64,000 nucleotides of DNA. It comes from Stutzerimonas stutzeri. Its GTDB lineage: Bacteria > Pseudomonadota > Gammaproteobacteria > Pseudomonadales > Pseudomonadaceae. Positions 50,427 through 61,110 of the stretch are shown here, piece by piece; positions within the stretch are counted from its first letter, which is position 1; each line of letters opens with the position of its first letter. Location: contig NZ_PPXG01000006.1 of the NCBI RefSeq assembly GCF_002909485.1, forward strand, positions 186,001-250,000, written 5' to 3'. Position numbers and translations under genes: made by a program. A model generated the notes under the pieces. That model searched no databases. It worked only from the letters and a program-made list of their open reading frames with translations, and was not told the DNA's origin.

Positions 50427-50593
50427 TGGAGGCTCGCAGTATCGGCAGCCGAATGATATCACCGAGCCACTACCAAGTTGAGCGTGGTCCGACCGACGTA
50501 TGCATCGACTCCGGATGTACCGGTTGGATGCAACACTTGCACTGAGCGTTTGCAGCATCGAATATCGCTGAACATGCACTGCTGGATGTATCC

Positions 50594-51502
50594 GTGACCG
50601 CCCTCCTGCTTGCCCTCTGGCCTTTGTTCGCCCTCATCGTCGCTGGCTATTTTCTGCGCCTGCGTGACTTCCCTAGCGCCGAATTCTGGCCTGGGGCCGA
50701 GCGCATCAACTACTTCATCCTCTTTCCTGCCTTGCTGTTCAGCAGTCTGGCCACGGCACCCCTGGATAACCCGGCGTTGCCCCGCCTGGCCGCTGCGGTG
50801 ATGCTCGCGCTAGGGCTGGCCTGGATTGCCTTGCTGCTAATGAAGCGACTGCGCGGCTGGTCTGCCGGGCGCTTCGGGGCCATTACCCAGGGCGTGCTGC
50901 GTTTCAATACCTATCTCGGACTTGCGGCGGTGGGTAGCCTGTTCGGAAAGGAAGGATTGGCGCTGGCCGCGTTGATGCTGGCCTTGATGGTGCCAACGGT
51001 GAATGTCATGTCGGTCTGGGCACTGACCGCCGAGCGTGGCGTCAGCGCGCGCGGGCTGCTGCTACCCATCGCCAAGAATCCGCTGATCCTCGCCTGTGTT
51101 GCCGGTGCGCTGGTTAACTTTTCAGGCCTGGGTTTACCCGGCGGGACCGACAGGCTGCTGAGCCTGCTGGCCGCCGCCAGTCTGCCGCTGGGCCTGCTCT
51201 GTGTCGGCGCGGCGCTAAAACCGCAGGAATTGAGTGGAGAAATTCCGGCGCTGGGCTGGAACAGCGCGATACGCCTGCTGGCCGTCCCGCTGCTGGCTTA
51301 TGGCGTGGCACGGGCACTTGGCTTGCCCGCCATGGAAACCACGATTCTGGTGCTGTTCTTCGCTCTGCCCACCGCGCCCACAGCGTATGTACTGACCCGC
51401 CAGCTCGGCGGTGACAGCCACCTGATGGCCGGCATCATTACCTTGCAGACGCTGCTCGCTGCTGCGAGCCTGCCGCTGGTGCTGACGCTGCTGAATGGAT
51501 GA
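50594..51502 (+). CDS. AEC family transporter (auxin efflux carrier type)
   Basis: 302 residues with a GTG start, ten TM helices in two five-helix halves (first: LLALWPLFALIVAGYFLR; second begins near ILACVAGALVNFSGL). Malonate/small acid transport is known in the family; substrate here unknown. Its stop TGA abuts the next convergent stop with no gap (TGATCA). Confidence 0.87.
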   Translation: MTALLLALWPLFALIVAGYFLRLRDFPSAEFWPGAERINYFILFPALLFSSLATAPLDNPALPRLAAAVMLALGLAWIALLLMKRLRGWSAGRFGAITQGVLRFNTYLGLAAVGSLFGKEGLALAALMLALMVPTVNVMSVWALTAERGVSARGLLLPIAKNPLILACVAGALVNFSGLGLPGGTDRLLSLLAAASLPLGLLCVGAALKPQELSGEIPALGWNSAIRLLAVPLLAYGVARALGLPAMETTILVLFFALPTAPTAYVLTRQLGGDSHLMAGIITLQTLLAAASLPLVLTLLNG

Positions 51503-51946
51503 TCAGCGTGCCACCTGCCCCCGCAGCAGACGCAGCAGCATCAACGCCATGCCGACACCCAGGGCACTGAGCACCAGCAACGGGCCGAGATAGCCGAGAG
51601 CATCCTGCAGCCAACCGAGCAGCTGGTGCAGCCATTCGGCACGCCGGGATATTTCGACCGCGACGTAGCCGCCCTGCTCCCAGATCTGATAGGCCGCGTG
51701 CAGGGGGATAAGCGTCAGCGGCAGCAGGATCAGGCACAGCCAGTAGCCGCTGCGCCGGTACGCCCCCATCAGCCCCCACGGCAGGTAGGCGGCACGAATC
51801 AGCTGGAAGAAGCAGACGATGTAATAGACCACCAGCAGCAGCGCGAAACCGCTTGCCGCGGAGGGCGCGAGCCAGAGTTCACGCAGGGCGGCAGTGCTGA
51901 TCAGCAGACTGAGCAGGCCCCATAGCAGAAGGAAGAACGTTCTCAT
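51503..51946 (-). CDS. Small polytopic membrane protein, 147 residues
   Basis: Starts MRTFFLLLWGLLSLL; four TM helices (about 2-22, 30-50, 65-85, 118-140) with an aromatic, charged loop (YQIWEQGGYVAVEISRRAEW). No family recognised. The frame is open 12 codons further to 51982, which looks spurious. Confidence 0.72.
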   Translation of the reverse strand: MRTFFLLLWGLLSLLISTAALRELWLAPSAASGFALLLVVYYIVCFFQLIRAAYLPWGLMGAYRRSGYWLCLILLPLTLIPLHAAYQIWEQGGYVAVEISRRAEWLHQLLGWLQDALGYLGPLLVLSALGVGMALMLLRLLRGQVAR

Positions 51947-52076
51947 CGCAAGTCCCGGTGTCGGCTTTTGGCGAAAGCGCATCGGACCAGAATTCCGAGC
52001 GCCATACGCACAACCGCTTCACGAAACAGGCGGCGATGAGCAGCGATCGTGCCGGCTTCGAGCAGCCGCGCACGGT

Positions 52077-53927
52077 TTAGAACAGACTGAGCTGATCGCC
52101 TTTAGGCTCATCGGGCTTGGTCGCCGGCACTACCTCTGTGGCTCTGGTCGGGACGCAGGGGAGCGCCAGCCGCTCGGCCAATCCTGCGGCGCGCTCGGCG
52201 CGGGTGTTGACTGCCTCGGCCAGACGCGCCGGCAGTGCCCAGATATCCACCTTGCGTTTGGCCCGAGTGATGCCGGTGTAAAACAGCGAGCGCGTCAGCA
52301 ATGGACTGGGCTGTTCTGGCAGCGCCAGCAGCACTTCGGTGAACTCCGAGCCCTGGCTCTTGTGCACGGTCATGGCGAAGGCGCTGTCGTGGCTCGGCAG
52401 GCGCGCCGGGGCGAAGCCGCGATAGCCCTCGTCGCCCTCGAAGAACACCCGCAGCCCCTGCTCGGTTCTCAGACACAGGCCGATATCGCCGTTGAACAGG
52501 CCCAGCGCGTAGTCGTTCTGCCGGACCATCACCGCGCGGCTGGGGTACCAGCGTTCGCGGGCCGGCACACCGAGGCGGCGTTTGAAGCGCGCTTCCAGCG
52601 CCTCGTTGATGCCGGTGACGCCAAAGGCGCCCTCGCGCTGGGCAGTCAGCGCGCGAAAGCCGTTGAAGGCCTCGAACGCGGCGGATGGATCGGCCTGGCG
52701 TGCGGCCTGCAGATAGGGCGAATAGCCCTGCTCCAGTCGCTCGATCAGCGCCGCGGGGCTGGGCGTCTCATTCCAGGCGAGATCGGCGCGGTTCTCCTGC
52801 AGCAGCGCGACCGTGCCCTTGGCGTCGCCGCCATTGATTCGCCGCGCCAGCTCGCCGATGCCGCTATCGCCGGCGAAGCGATGGCTGTGGGTGAGCAGGA
52901 CCACCGCATCGCCGAGGCGTGAGCGCGGCGTCTCGACCGCTACATTCTGCCCGGTAATGTGTTGCAGATCGACCGCGGCCTGGGTATCGAAACCGCGACC
53001 CTCACAAAGCTCGGCGAAGACCGCGCCGGCTTCCACCGCCGCCAACTGGTCCTTGTCGCCTAGCAGAATCAACCTCGCCTTGGGCGGCAGAGCGGCGACC
53101 AGCTTGGCCATCAGCGCCAGGTCGACCATCGAGGCTTCGTCCACCACCAGCACGTCCAGCGCCAGCGGGTTGACCGCGTCATGGCGCACCTTCGGGCTAT
53201 CACCGCGGCTGCCGAGCAGACGATGCAGGGTGCGCGCCTCGTCCGGCAGGGCGTCCTTGACGGCATCGCTGACCGGCAGCTCGGCCTTGGCGTTGCGGAT
53301 CGCTTCGGCCATGCGCGCCGCCGCCTTGCCGGTGGGGGCCGCGAGGCCGATGGCCAGGCGTTCGCCGCCGGGCTGCTCCAGCAATGCCGCCAGTAAACGA
53401 ACCACGGTGGTGGTCTTGCCGGTGCCGGGGCCGCCGGAGATCACTGCCAAGCGGCGACGTACCGCCTGGGCCGCGGCTAACCGCTGCCAGTCGGGGCTCT
53501 GTTGGTTGAAGGCGAACAAGCGCGCCAAGCTGTCGCTCAGCCGAGCTTCATCGACATCGGGTGCGTCCGCCGCGCGAGCCAACAGCTGTTCCGCCAGCTG
53601 CAGTTCATAAGCCTGGTAACGGGCGAGGTAAAGCCGATCGCCCACGAGCGTCAGCGGCGCGTAATCGTCCGGTCCGCCGATCAGTAGCGAGGCCTCAAGT
53701 TGCGCACGCCATTGCGCCAGCGAAGGCAAAGCTAGGTCGACTTCAGGCCAGGGTCGCTTGCCGGCTAATCGTTGGAGCGGCAGGCAGACATCCCCCGACG
53801 AAAGGGCTTCGCAACACAGCGCAGCGGCGAGCAGCACCGGCTCGGGCGCATCCGGTTCGAGGCGTTGCAGGCTGGCGACGAAGGCGCGCTCCAGGGGACC
53901 GAGGGGTAACTCTGAACGAAGCGTCAT
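52077..53927 (-). CDS. recD: Exodeoxyribonuclease V subunit RecD
   Basis: 616 residues. Superfamily 1B 5'-3' helicase: Walker A GGPGTGKT at 165-172, DEASMVD (Walker B), Q-rich motif IV-VI (TVHKSQGSEF, ITRAKRKV). Fast motor of RecBCD. The start is MTLRSELPLG; the longer frame to 53969 begins with TTG. It lies 112 bp after recB, a wider gap than usual. Confidence 0.95.
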   Translation of the reverse strand: MTLRSELPLGPLERAFVASLQRLEPDAPEPVLLAAALCCEALSSGDVCLPLQRLAGKRPWPEVDLALPSLAQWRAQLEASLLIGGPDDYAPLTLVGDRLYLARYQAYELQLAEQLLARAADAPDVDEARLSDSLARLFAFNQQSPDWQRLAAAQAVRRRLAVISGGPGTGKTTTVVRLLAALLEQPGGERLAIGLAAPTGKAAARMAEAIRNAKAELPVSDAVKDALPDEARTLHRLLGSRGDSPKVRHDAVNPLALDVLVVDEASMVDLALMAKLVAALPPKARLILLGDKDQLAAVEAGAVFAELCEGRGFDTQAAVDLQHITGQNVAVETPRSRLGDAVVLLTHSHRFAGDSGIGELARRINGGDAKGTVALLQENRADLAWNETPSPAALIERLEQGYSPYLQAARQADPSAAFEAFNGFRALTAQREGAFGVTGINEALEARFKRRLGVPARERWYPSRAVMVRQNDYALGLFNGDIGLCLRTEQGLRVFFEGDEGYRGFAPARLPSHDSAFAMTVHKSQGSEFTEVLLALPEQPSPLLTRSLFYTGITRAKRKVDIWALPARLAEAVNTRAERAAGLAERLALPCVPTRATEVVPATKPDEPKGDQLSLF

Positions 53928-54039
53928 CGGGTAGGCCTCGATACAGAAGGTGCCAGACGACGGTCCCAACGGTGGGCAGGATCAGCGCGTTCAACGGACG
54001 CAAGCTGCCACCCGACAATTTCTACAAACTCCACGTGCA
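53928..54039. other. 112-bp gap between recB and recD
   Basis: No convincing gene or terminator. A TTG-started frame runs out of the gap into recD in another frame and is probably a shadow. It could hold a separate recD ribosome site or weak promoter; none is clear. Confidence 0.45.
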
Positions 54040-57000
54040 TCACTTGCCCTCCTCGAACAACCGATCCAGCGCATCGAGCAGCGCATCGTCCGGCCGCGCG
54101 AAATAGACGCCGGCCTCGGGCATGCCGCGCAGGAACAGATAGAAGGCGCCACCGAGCTGTTCGCTGTGGAAATCAGCCAGGCGCTGACGGAGAAAGCGGC
54201 GCAGGGCGACCAGATAGATCAGGTATTGCAGGTAGTAGTGCTCGCCCGCCAGCGCCTGCAACAGCCGTTCGCCGCCATAGTAACTCGCGTCAGGTCCGAG
54301 CCAGTTGGACTTGTAGTCGGCGATGTACCAACGGCCGTCGTGCTCGAAAGTCAGGTCGATAAAGCCTTTGAGAAAGCCTTTGAGGCTGTCGAACTCCAGC
54401 CGCGCCGCCGCTTCGCGCAGTGGAGCAGCGAGGCCGTTGGCCGGATCGATCAATAGGCTGCGCAGCTGCGTCACATCCAGGTCCCGCACCGGAAAGGTGA
54501 AGCCTAGTTCAGGCAGGCGTCTGGCCGACTGCAACGCGGCGAGGGTCAGGCCGGCGCCATTCATATCGGTGTCGAGCACCTTTTGCAGATGGCTGATGGC
54601 GATTTCCTTCCACTCCAGCGGCAAACCGTAGGCTTGCAAGGCGGGTTCGACCAGCGTCTCCAGCTCGCCTTTGCCCCGCGCCCAGTCTTCGAGGATGGCG
54701 TGCAGACAGGTACCGGCCCGCGCACCGCGGGGAAAAGCGAAGAAGCCGCTGCCCGGCTCGCCGGCATCGGGGATGGCCAGGGCGTCGCGGTCGGGTGCTT
54801 CCATGTGCATGCCGGCCGCAAGGCCGGAAAAGCTGCCGATCCGCCAGGCGCTGTGCAGGCTGCGATTGAGCTGCGACAACTGCTGAGGCGCCGCCGCACG
54901 GCCGGGCCCTTGGGCACTGGCTTCACGCAGCTCCAGCGGCACGCAGGCCATATGACCGTCGCTCCCCTGTACCAGCCGCTCGATGGCCAGGCGCAGGCTG
55001 CCGTCGTTAAGGTCGGCCAGATGATTGCCCAGTTCGGTCAGCGGCTGCTCGCCAGGCAGTTCACGGCCGTGCAGCAGCCAGGCCAGGGCACTGCTGTGCA
55101 GGCCCTCTTCGGCCAGGCTGCCATCCTTCTTCGGCTTGCACAGGTTGACCGGCCCCCAATGCAGCCAGAGACGATCACGGGCACGGGTCAGGGCCACGTA
55201 GGCCAGGCGCAGCTGCTCGGCGAAGACTTCCTGACGGGCGCGTTCGAGATTTTCCTCCAGCTCGCCGCTGCCCAGATCGAGCAGCGGCTGGCCGCTGGCG
55301 TCGTGGCAGCGGGCGCTGTCGCGGTTCTTGCCCAGCAGCTTGCCGTCCCAGAGGAAGGGGCAGAACACCAGTGGGTATTCCAAGCCCTTGCTGGTGTGGA
55401 TGGTGACGATCTGCACCCGCTCGGCATCGCTTTCAAGGCGCAGCAGCGCTTCTTCACCGGCGCCTTCGCTACCACGTTGCTGGTTGAACCAGGCGAGCAG
55501 CGGCTCCAACCCCGGACGCAAAAGACTTTCGGCCTGCAGCAATTCGCCAAGGTGCAGCAGATTGGTCAGCCGACGCTCCCCGTCGACACGCGCCAGCAGC
55601 CGCTCGGCTACGGCCTGCTCGTCTAGCCAGGCACGGAATACACGCATGAAGCCCTGCTGCTGCCAGAGCTGGTGATAACGCTCTGCGGCTTCGCGCTCGG
55701 CATCCCACTGCTGCTGATCGTCCTGACAGCGGGCAAGATCGGCGGCGCTGCGGCCCAGTAGGCGCGTGGCCAGTGCATAGCGCAGCAGCCCTTCGCGGCC
55801 GGGCTCGGCGTAGGCGGCCAGCACGGCAGCCAGCTCACCAGCCTCCTCGCTGCGCCAGACGCTGTCGCGCCCACGGCGCACGCTGGGCACACCGCGCGCC
55901 GCCAGCTCCTCGGCGATCATCCCGGCCTGTCGATGGTTGGCCACCAGCACGGCAATGTCACCACCCTTGAGCGGCGCGAACACGCCGTCCTTGTCGAAAC
56001 CGGCGCGGCCCTCGGCGGCGCCCGCCAGTTGCAGGGCGATACGCCGTGCGGTGTCACTTGCCGCCAGCTGCGCGGCCTCGCCCTTGCCCAGCGGATCGTC
56101 GCCAAGCCAGACCAACGCCAGCGGCGCAGCTTCGCCCTCCTCCACCAGCCGCAAGCTCGCACGCGGCTTGTCGGCGGCACCCACCGGTGGGTAGCGCAGA
56201 TCAGGTTGGGCGAACGGCTGCGGATGATCGAACAGCTGGTTCAACGCGGCGATCAGCTCGGGCGTCGAGCGATAATTGGTCGGCAGGTTGAAGGGCTCGC
56301 GATCGGCCTGCTGCTTGGCCGTCATATAGGTTGCAAGGTCCGCCCCGCGGAAGGCGTAGATCGCCTGCTTGGGATCGCCGACAAAACACAGCGACGCCTC
56401 GCTGGCCTTGGCATAGATGCGATTGAAGATGGCGTACTGGATCGGGTCGGTATCCTGGAACTCATCGATCAGCGCCAGCGGATAGGTGGCGCGCAGCGAG
56501 GCCGCCAGGTCCTCGCCGACAGGGCCTTGCAGGGCCAAATCCAAGCGATTGAGCAGATCATCGAAGGCCAACAGCCGCTGCGCCGCCTTGCGCTCCGGCA
56601 ACTCGCGATTGAGCCGTTCCAGCAGCGCGACCTGCAATGCGATCAGCCTCTGCTTGCCCGCTGGCAGTGCCTCGGCCACCTGATCGGCCAGCTCGTCCAG
56701 CGCATGGGCCAGCTCGCACACCGGCGCGTCGAAGCCCTTCTTGCAGGCCTTGCTCAAGGCGCGCACGCCGAACTTGGCCGCGCCATCGGGTAGATCGAAC
56801 ATCACGGCCGGGTCGGCAAAATAGGCGTCGAGTTCGCTCCGCCATGGCGCGAACTTGATGCCCTTGTGAGTGCTCTGGTTCAGCCCGCCGTGGGCTAGCA
56901 GTTCGGCGACCCAGGCGGTGCCCGCTTCCTCCCACAGAGCAGCGGCGCGCTGCCAGGCGGCTTCAACCGGGCGCAGGTCGGCGGCAACCGGCGCCCCCTG

Positions 57001-57588
57001 CGGCTCGACCCGTAGATAGGGCTTGCCCAGATGACTACGCAGCCGCTGGCGCAACCACAGCGGGGTGATGCGGCTCTTCGCCAGGAAGCGCGCCCAGGCC
57101 GGATCGGCGGCGGCCAGCTCGCTGCGCCAGGCGTCGGCGAGCAGCGCGTCGATGATCTCGCGGTCATCGGCGGTCAGCTCGCTATCGAAATCGCCACCGG
57201 CCTCGAACGCGGCATCCTGCAGGGCGCGCTGGCAGAAGCCGTGGATGGTGAAGATAGCCGCCTCGTCAAAACCGTGTACGGCCAACAATAGGCGACGGCG
57301 CGAGGCTTCGTCCGGGTAGCGGGCGTGGAGGCGGTTGAGAAAGTCGTCGTCGCTGGGCGTGCCGTCGTAGACCGCCAGCAGGTCAGCCAGCCGCGCGCGG
57401 ATGCGCTCGCGCAGCTCGGCGGTGGCCGCGGTGGTGTAGGTGACCACCAGAATCTGCCCCACCGACAGCTGTCGCTCCAGCAGCAGCCGGGCATACAGCG
57501 CGGTAAGCGTCCAGGTCTTGCCGGTGCCGGCACTGGCCTCGATCAGCGAGCGGCCGTCGAAGGGCGAATCGAGCAGGTCGAGTTTCAT
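54040..57588 (-). CDS. recB: Exodeoxyribonuclease V subunit RecB
   Basis: 1182 residues. UvrD-type helicase: Walker A EASAGTGKT (17-25), DEFQDTDPIQ (Walker B), SF1 motifs up to TIHTSKGLEYPLVF and ALTRARDRLWL; C-terminal nuclease with GFIDLTF and YIADYKSN catalytic residues. 3'-5' motor and the nuclease. Start overlaps recC by 4 bases. Confidence 0.97.
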   Translation of the reverse strand: MKLDLLDSPFDGRSLIEASAGTGKTWTLTALYARLLLERQLSVGQILVVTYTTAATAELRERIRARLADLLAVYDGTPSDDDFLNRLHARYPDEASRRRLLLAVHGFDEAAIFTIHGFCQRALQDAAFEAGGDFDSELTADDREIIDALLADAWRSELAAADPAWARFLAKSRITPLWLRQRLRSHLGKPYLRVEPQGAPVAADLRPVEAAWQRAAALWEEAGTAWVAELLAHGGLNQSTHKGIKFAPWRSELDAYFADPAVMFDLPDGAAKFGVRALSKACKKGFDAPVCELAHALDELADQVAEALPAGKQRLIALQVALLERLNRELPERKAAQRLLAFDDLLNRLDLALQGPVGEDLAASLRATYPLALIDEFQDTDPIQYAIFNRIYAKASEASLCFVGDPKQAIYAFRGADLATYMTAKQQADREPFNLPTNYRSTPELIAALNQLFDHPQPFAQPDLRYPPVGAADKPRASLRLVEEGEAAPLALVWLGDDPLGKGEAAQLAASDTARRIALQLAGAAEGRAGFDKDGVFAPLKGGDIAVLVANHRQAGMIAEELAARGVPSVRRGRDSVWRSEEAGELAAVLAAYAEPGREGLLRYALATRLLGRSAADLARCQDDQQQWDAEREAAERYHQLWQQQGFMRVFRAWLDEQAVAERLLARVDGERRLTNLLHLGELLQAESLLRPGLEPLLAWFNQQRGSEGAGEEALLRLESDAERVQIVTIHTSKGLEYPLVFCPFLWDGKLLGKNRDSARCHDASGQPLLDLGSGELEENLERARQEVFAEQLRLAYVALTRARDRLWLHWGPVNLCKPKKDGSLAEEGLHSSALAWLLHGRELPGEQPLTELGNHLADLNDGSLRLAIERLVQGSDGHMACVPLELREASAQGPGRAAAPQQLSQLNRSLHSAWRIGSFSGLAAGMHMEAPDRDALAIPDAGEPGSGFFAFPRGARAGTCLHAILEDWARGKGELETLVEPALQAYGLPLEWKEIAISHLQKVLDTDMNGAGLTLAALQSARRLPELGFTFPVRDLDVTQLRSLLIDPANGLAAPLREAAARLEFDSLKGFLKGFIDLTFEHDGRWYIADYKSNWLGPDASYYGGERLLQALAGEHYYLQYLIYLVALRRFLRQRLADFHSEQLGGAFYLFLRGMPEAGVYFARPDDALLDALDRLFEEGK

Positions 57589-60500
57589 GCTTCCTCCTCG
57601 TCTTCAGCCAGCGCATCGAGCGCAGGGCCGATCAATTCCTGAGCCAGTGTTTCGAAGCGCTCGTCCAGCGGATCGCGGTCGCGGAAGGCCAAGGCGTTCC
57701 AGGGGTCTTCGGCTTCGGCGGCAATGGGGCTGAACTCGGCGCCGAGCCACGCTTCGCGGGCGCGCTTGCGAGCGCAGTCGATTGGTTCACTGCCGCGGGC
57801 CGGCTTGCGGTAGCCCTTGGCGAAGGCATGGCTGCTGCGGGGCAACAACGGCAGCGGTTCGCGGATGGCGCAGCGATAGGCGTCGAGCCAGGGTTCGAGC
57901 AGCTCGGCAGCGTTGGCCAGCGGCCCCAGCTGCCAATCACCGGCGGGCGACAGCATCAGGCTGTGGCGCTCGATACCGGGCGTGGCGGACAGGTTGAGCA
58001 GCAGATGGCGCAGCCAGAACGGCGGCAGATCCCACTCACCGAGGCGACCGAGCTTCCAGCCAAACAGCCCGGCCGGGGTTACGCCGTCGAGCCAACCATG
58101 TATGCGCACGCCAGCCAGGGTGATGTCCACCGGCAGCGGCTCGGGCACTGCTTCTGGGCGCAGTTCGAACAGGCGCGGCGCGAAGGCACGCACCGGCCCG
58201 CGCAGCTTGCCCCACAGCGCCTGGCCCAGCTCGCCCGTCGGCAGCCAGCCGGCCGCACAAGCCATGCGCCGTTCATCTTCGTCACTCCAGCCGTGCTCCA
58301 TCGCCTGCAGTGACAGCCGCCGCAGGCCGTTCCAGGCCGGCATCTCCAGATCGAACGGCTCATCACTGGCGAGCGATTCCTGATCGTCAGCCAGGCGCAA
58401 ACCGAGGCGCTGTTCGAGCAGGAAGCGCGCCGGATGGCGGAAACACTGCAACAGCTGCGACGGCTCGATAGTCAGCCAGGCGTCATCGGGCTCGGCGAGC
58501 AGACTGGCGAACGGCTGCGGCTGGGTCTGCGGTGGCTCGGCCAGACGCCCGGCGGCGCGAAACCAGGGCAGCGAGAAACCGGCGCAGAGCCCATCTCCGA
58601 AATTACGCGGTGAGAACGGCTGCAATGGATGGGCAACGAGGATCTTCTGGCTGGCCGTCTTGGGCGCGGACTGGCCGGCACACTCAGAAGCCTCAACAAC
58701 GGGCAGCATCGCGGTCATGTCCACCGCTTCGAGCACTTCGCTGAGCAGCACCGAAGGCGGCAGCACGGCGTTGTCGCGCGGGTCGCGGCCGACATAGGAC
58801 AGGTACAACGCTTCGCGCGCCGAAAGCAGGGTTTCCAGCAGCAGGTAGCGATCATCCAGCCGCCGGGCACGGTCGCCGCGGCGTGGATGCCGGCCGATCA
58901 AATCGAAGCCCGAGGGCGGCGTACGCCGGGGAAAGGCCCCATCGTCCAGCCCAAGCAGGCAGACCACGCGGAACGGCAAGCTGCGCATCGGCACCATGGT
59001 GCAGAAGGTCACCGCGCCGGTAAGAAAGCCCGAGGCGCCACCACCCTGCTGCAAGGCGGTGCTGAGCTGCTGGTGCACCAGTTCCAGCTCGATGGGGCGC
59101 GTCAGGTCCGCGGCCTGGGCCTGATCGCGCAACGCCGCGCAAGCTTGGGATAACAAGAGCAGTGTGTCGCCGGCTTCACGCTCGTCGAACAGGGTGTCGA
59201 TCAGCACTTGCAGGTCATCGGCCCATTCGGCCAGCGGGCGCGGCCGGGCGAGCTGGTCGGCCAGCGTGCCGAGCCGATCGACGAATTCCACCAGCCGCCC
59301 CAGCAACTGCCCGCGTGCCCCTTCCAGGGCATCCAATGGCCAATGCTCGCCGAGCAGTGGCGCGTTGTCGCCGGCCAGTTGTGGGGGCGCGGCGAAGCCC
59401 AGCAGCAGCCGGTCGAGCCCCTGGCGCCAGGTAAAGGCTGATTCGTCGGGCAACCCCAGGCGAACACGCTGGCAGCCGTCGCGGCCCCAGCGCACACCGG
59501 CTTCCCGCAACCAGTCGCGCAGCAGCGGCAGGTCTTCGCTTTCGATCCCGGCGCGCCGGGCAACGGCCGGCTGCTCCAGCCAGGCGAGGATTTCCTCGGC
59601 GGCAAAACGACTCTGCGCCAGCATCAGCAATTCAAGGAACGCCTCGATCAGCGGCATCTCGGCGCGCAGGCTGCGGTCGGCCAGGCTGTAGGGAATTCGC
59701 GGGCTGCCCTCGCGTGGGGCGAACACGGCTTCGATAAAGGGTGCGTAGCGCTCGATATCCGGGGTCAGCACCACCACCTGATCGGGCGTCAGAGCAGGGT
59801 TGGCGGCGAAGCGCGCCAGCAGCTGGTCATGCAGGATTTCCACCTCGCGCAGCGGCGAATGGGCGATATGCACTTCCAGCGAGCGGTCGTTCTCGGCGAG
59901 CGTGATGCGCTCATCGGGCTGCCGGGTACGCAGGCGCAGGATGTCGTTCTGCAGCGCGTGCAGCAGGCTGTCGTCGCGCAGGTCTTCGTCCTCGGAATAC
60001 AGGCCGAACTCCTGGCTGCCTTCGCTGGCGGTCAGGCTGAACAGGGAATCGAAGAAGTCCCGGCCCTGCTTGCCCAAGCTCGCTAACAACGGATGGCCGA
60101 CATCGAGATACCAGTCATCAGCGCCGCTCTCGGGCTGGCGCGCCAGCTCGCGGATATCACGAATCTCGCCCCAGGCCTCGCGGCTAGGGTTGAGTGCGCA
60201 CACCACCACATCGATATGCCGCGCCAGGCCGTCGAGCACGCGCAAATGGTGCGGCGGCAGGCTGCTGATGCCGAACACCAGCAAGCGCTCGGGCAGACCG
60301 GGCAATGCTTCGTCGCTGTAGAGGCGCTGCAGCAGATCGCCGAGCAGCCGCGCACGGTGCGGGTGGCCGTCCTTGGTCAGCTCGCGCCAGAGCAGCGCCT
60401 GCCAGGCTTCGTCAGGACCCAGTTCCTGCATTTCGCCCCGCTCCCACGCCGCCAGCCAGTCGTCGCGATAGAGCAGGTACTGGTCGAAGACGTCTGCGAT

Positions 60501-60884
60501 CTTCGCGGCAAGCGACAACCGACGGCGCTCGTCGCCACCGTCAAGGTACTGCGCCAAGCGCGGCGCAAGTTCGAGATTGGCCGACTCGCAGAGCCAGCCG
60601 TAGAGGCGCCAGGTCAGCGTGGTCGGGGAGAACGCCGATTGCTCCGGTAGGCTGCCCAATACGGTACGGCTCAGGTCCCAGACGAACTTGGCCGGCAGCT
60701 GAATCTCCAGCTGCATGGCGATGCCCTGCTTGCGCGCCAGTTCCAACGTCAGCCAGCGACCCATGCCCTGGCTCGGTACCACCACCAGCGCCGGGGCGAA
60801 GGGATCGGCGAGTGGCTGGGCGAGCAGGCGCGTGGCCAGTTCGCCGAGGGTTTCCAGATCGGGAGCGTGGTAGAGGCTGAGCAT
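57585..60884 (-). CDS. recC: Exodeoxyribonuclease V subunit RecC
   Basis: 1099 residues. Inactive helicase/nuclease scaffold: N-terminal VVVPSQGMGRWLTLELARKQGIA, later LGLDDGAFPRR and PLQPFSPRNF. It splits strands and reads Chi. First gene of recC-recB-recD; the upstream 226 bp (60885-61110) is the shared promoter region with the divergent Cache gene. Confidence 0.96.
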   Translation of the reverse strand: MLSLYHAPDLETLGELATRLLAQPLADPFAPALVVVPSQGMGRWLTLELARKQGIAMQLEIQLPAKFVWDLSRTVLGSLPEQSAFSPTTLTWRLYGWLCESANLELAPRLAQYLDGGDERRRLSLAAKIADVFDQYLLYRDDWLAAWERGEMQELGPDEAWQALLWRELTKDGHPHRARLLGDLLQRLYSDEALPGLPERLLVFGISSLPPHHLRVLDGLARHIDVVVCALNPSREAWGEIRDIRELARQPESGADDWYLDVGHPLLASLGKQGRDFFDSLFSLTASEGSQEFGLYSEDEDLRDDSLLHALQNDILRLRTRQPDERITLAENDRSLEVHIAHSPLREVEILHDQLLARFAANPALTPDQVVVLTPDIERYAPFIEAVFAPREGSPRIPYSLADRSLRAEMPLIEAFLELLMLAQSRFAAEEILAWLEQPAVARRAGIESEDLPLLRDWLREAGVRWGRDGCQRVRLGLPDESAFTWRQGLDRLLLGFAAPPQLAGDNAPLLGEHWPLDALEGARGQLLGRLVEFVDRLGTLADQLARPRPLAEWADDLQVLIDTLFDEREAGDTLLLLSQACAALRDQAQAADLTRPIELELVHQQLSTALQQGGGASGFLTGAVTFCTMVPMRSLPFRVVCLLGLDDGAFPRRTPPSGFDLIGRHPRRGDRARRLDDRYLLLETLLSAREALYLSYVGRDPRDNAVLPPSVLLSEVLEAVDMTAMLPVVEASECAGQSAPKTASQKILVAHPLQPFSPRNFGDGLCAGFSLPWFRAAGRLAEPPQTQPQPFASLLAEPDDAWLTIEPSQLLQCFRHPARFLLEQRLGLRLADDQESLASDEPFDLEMPAWNGLRRLSLQAMEHGWSDEDERRMACAAGWLPTGELGQALWGKLRGPVRAFAPRLFELRPEAVPEPLPVDITLAGVRIHGWLDGVTPAGLFGWKLGRLGEWDLPPFWLRHLLLNLSATPGIERHSLMLSPAGDWQLGPLANAAELLEPWLDAYRCAIREPLPLLPRSSHAFAKGYRKPARGSEPIDCARKRAREAWLGAEFSPIAAEAEDPWNALAFRDRDPLDERFETLAQELIGPALDALAEDEEEA

Positions 60885-61110
60885 GGGCGCACCGCTTGAA
60901 CGAGAACCGCTAGGTTACAGCCCGTCCCCAACGGGAGCGAGCCGGCGATTTCAGCTTGCATCGGCCATGCGACAGCTCATGTCGTGGCGCATCTCCTCCT
61001 TTCGCCCTGCCCTTTTGCTTCTCTCGACCAATATCAATTGCGCCGCCGCTGCCTAGCATGGGACTACGGGGCGGCCGCTCAGTCGCCCGCCATCAGGTCA
61101 GGAGTCGTTC

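Noticed and set aside
53743..54018. Small TTG-started frame across the recB-recD gap as a new gene
   Set aside because: Overlaps recD in another frame, weak start, no ribosome site.
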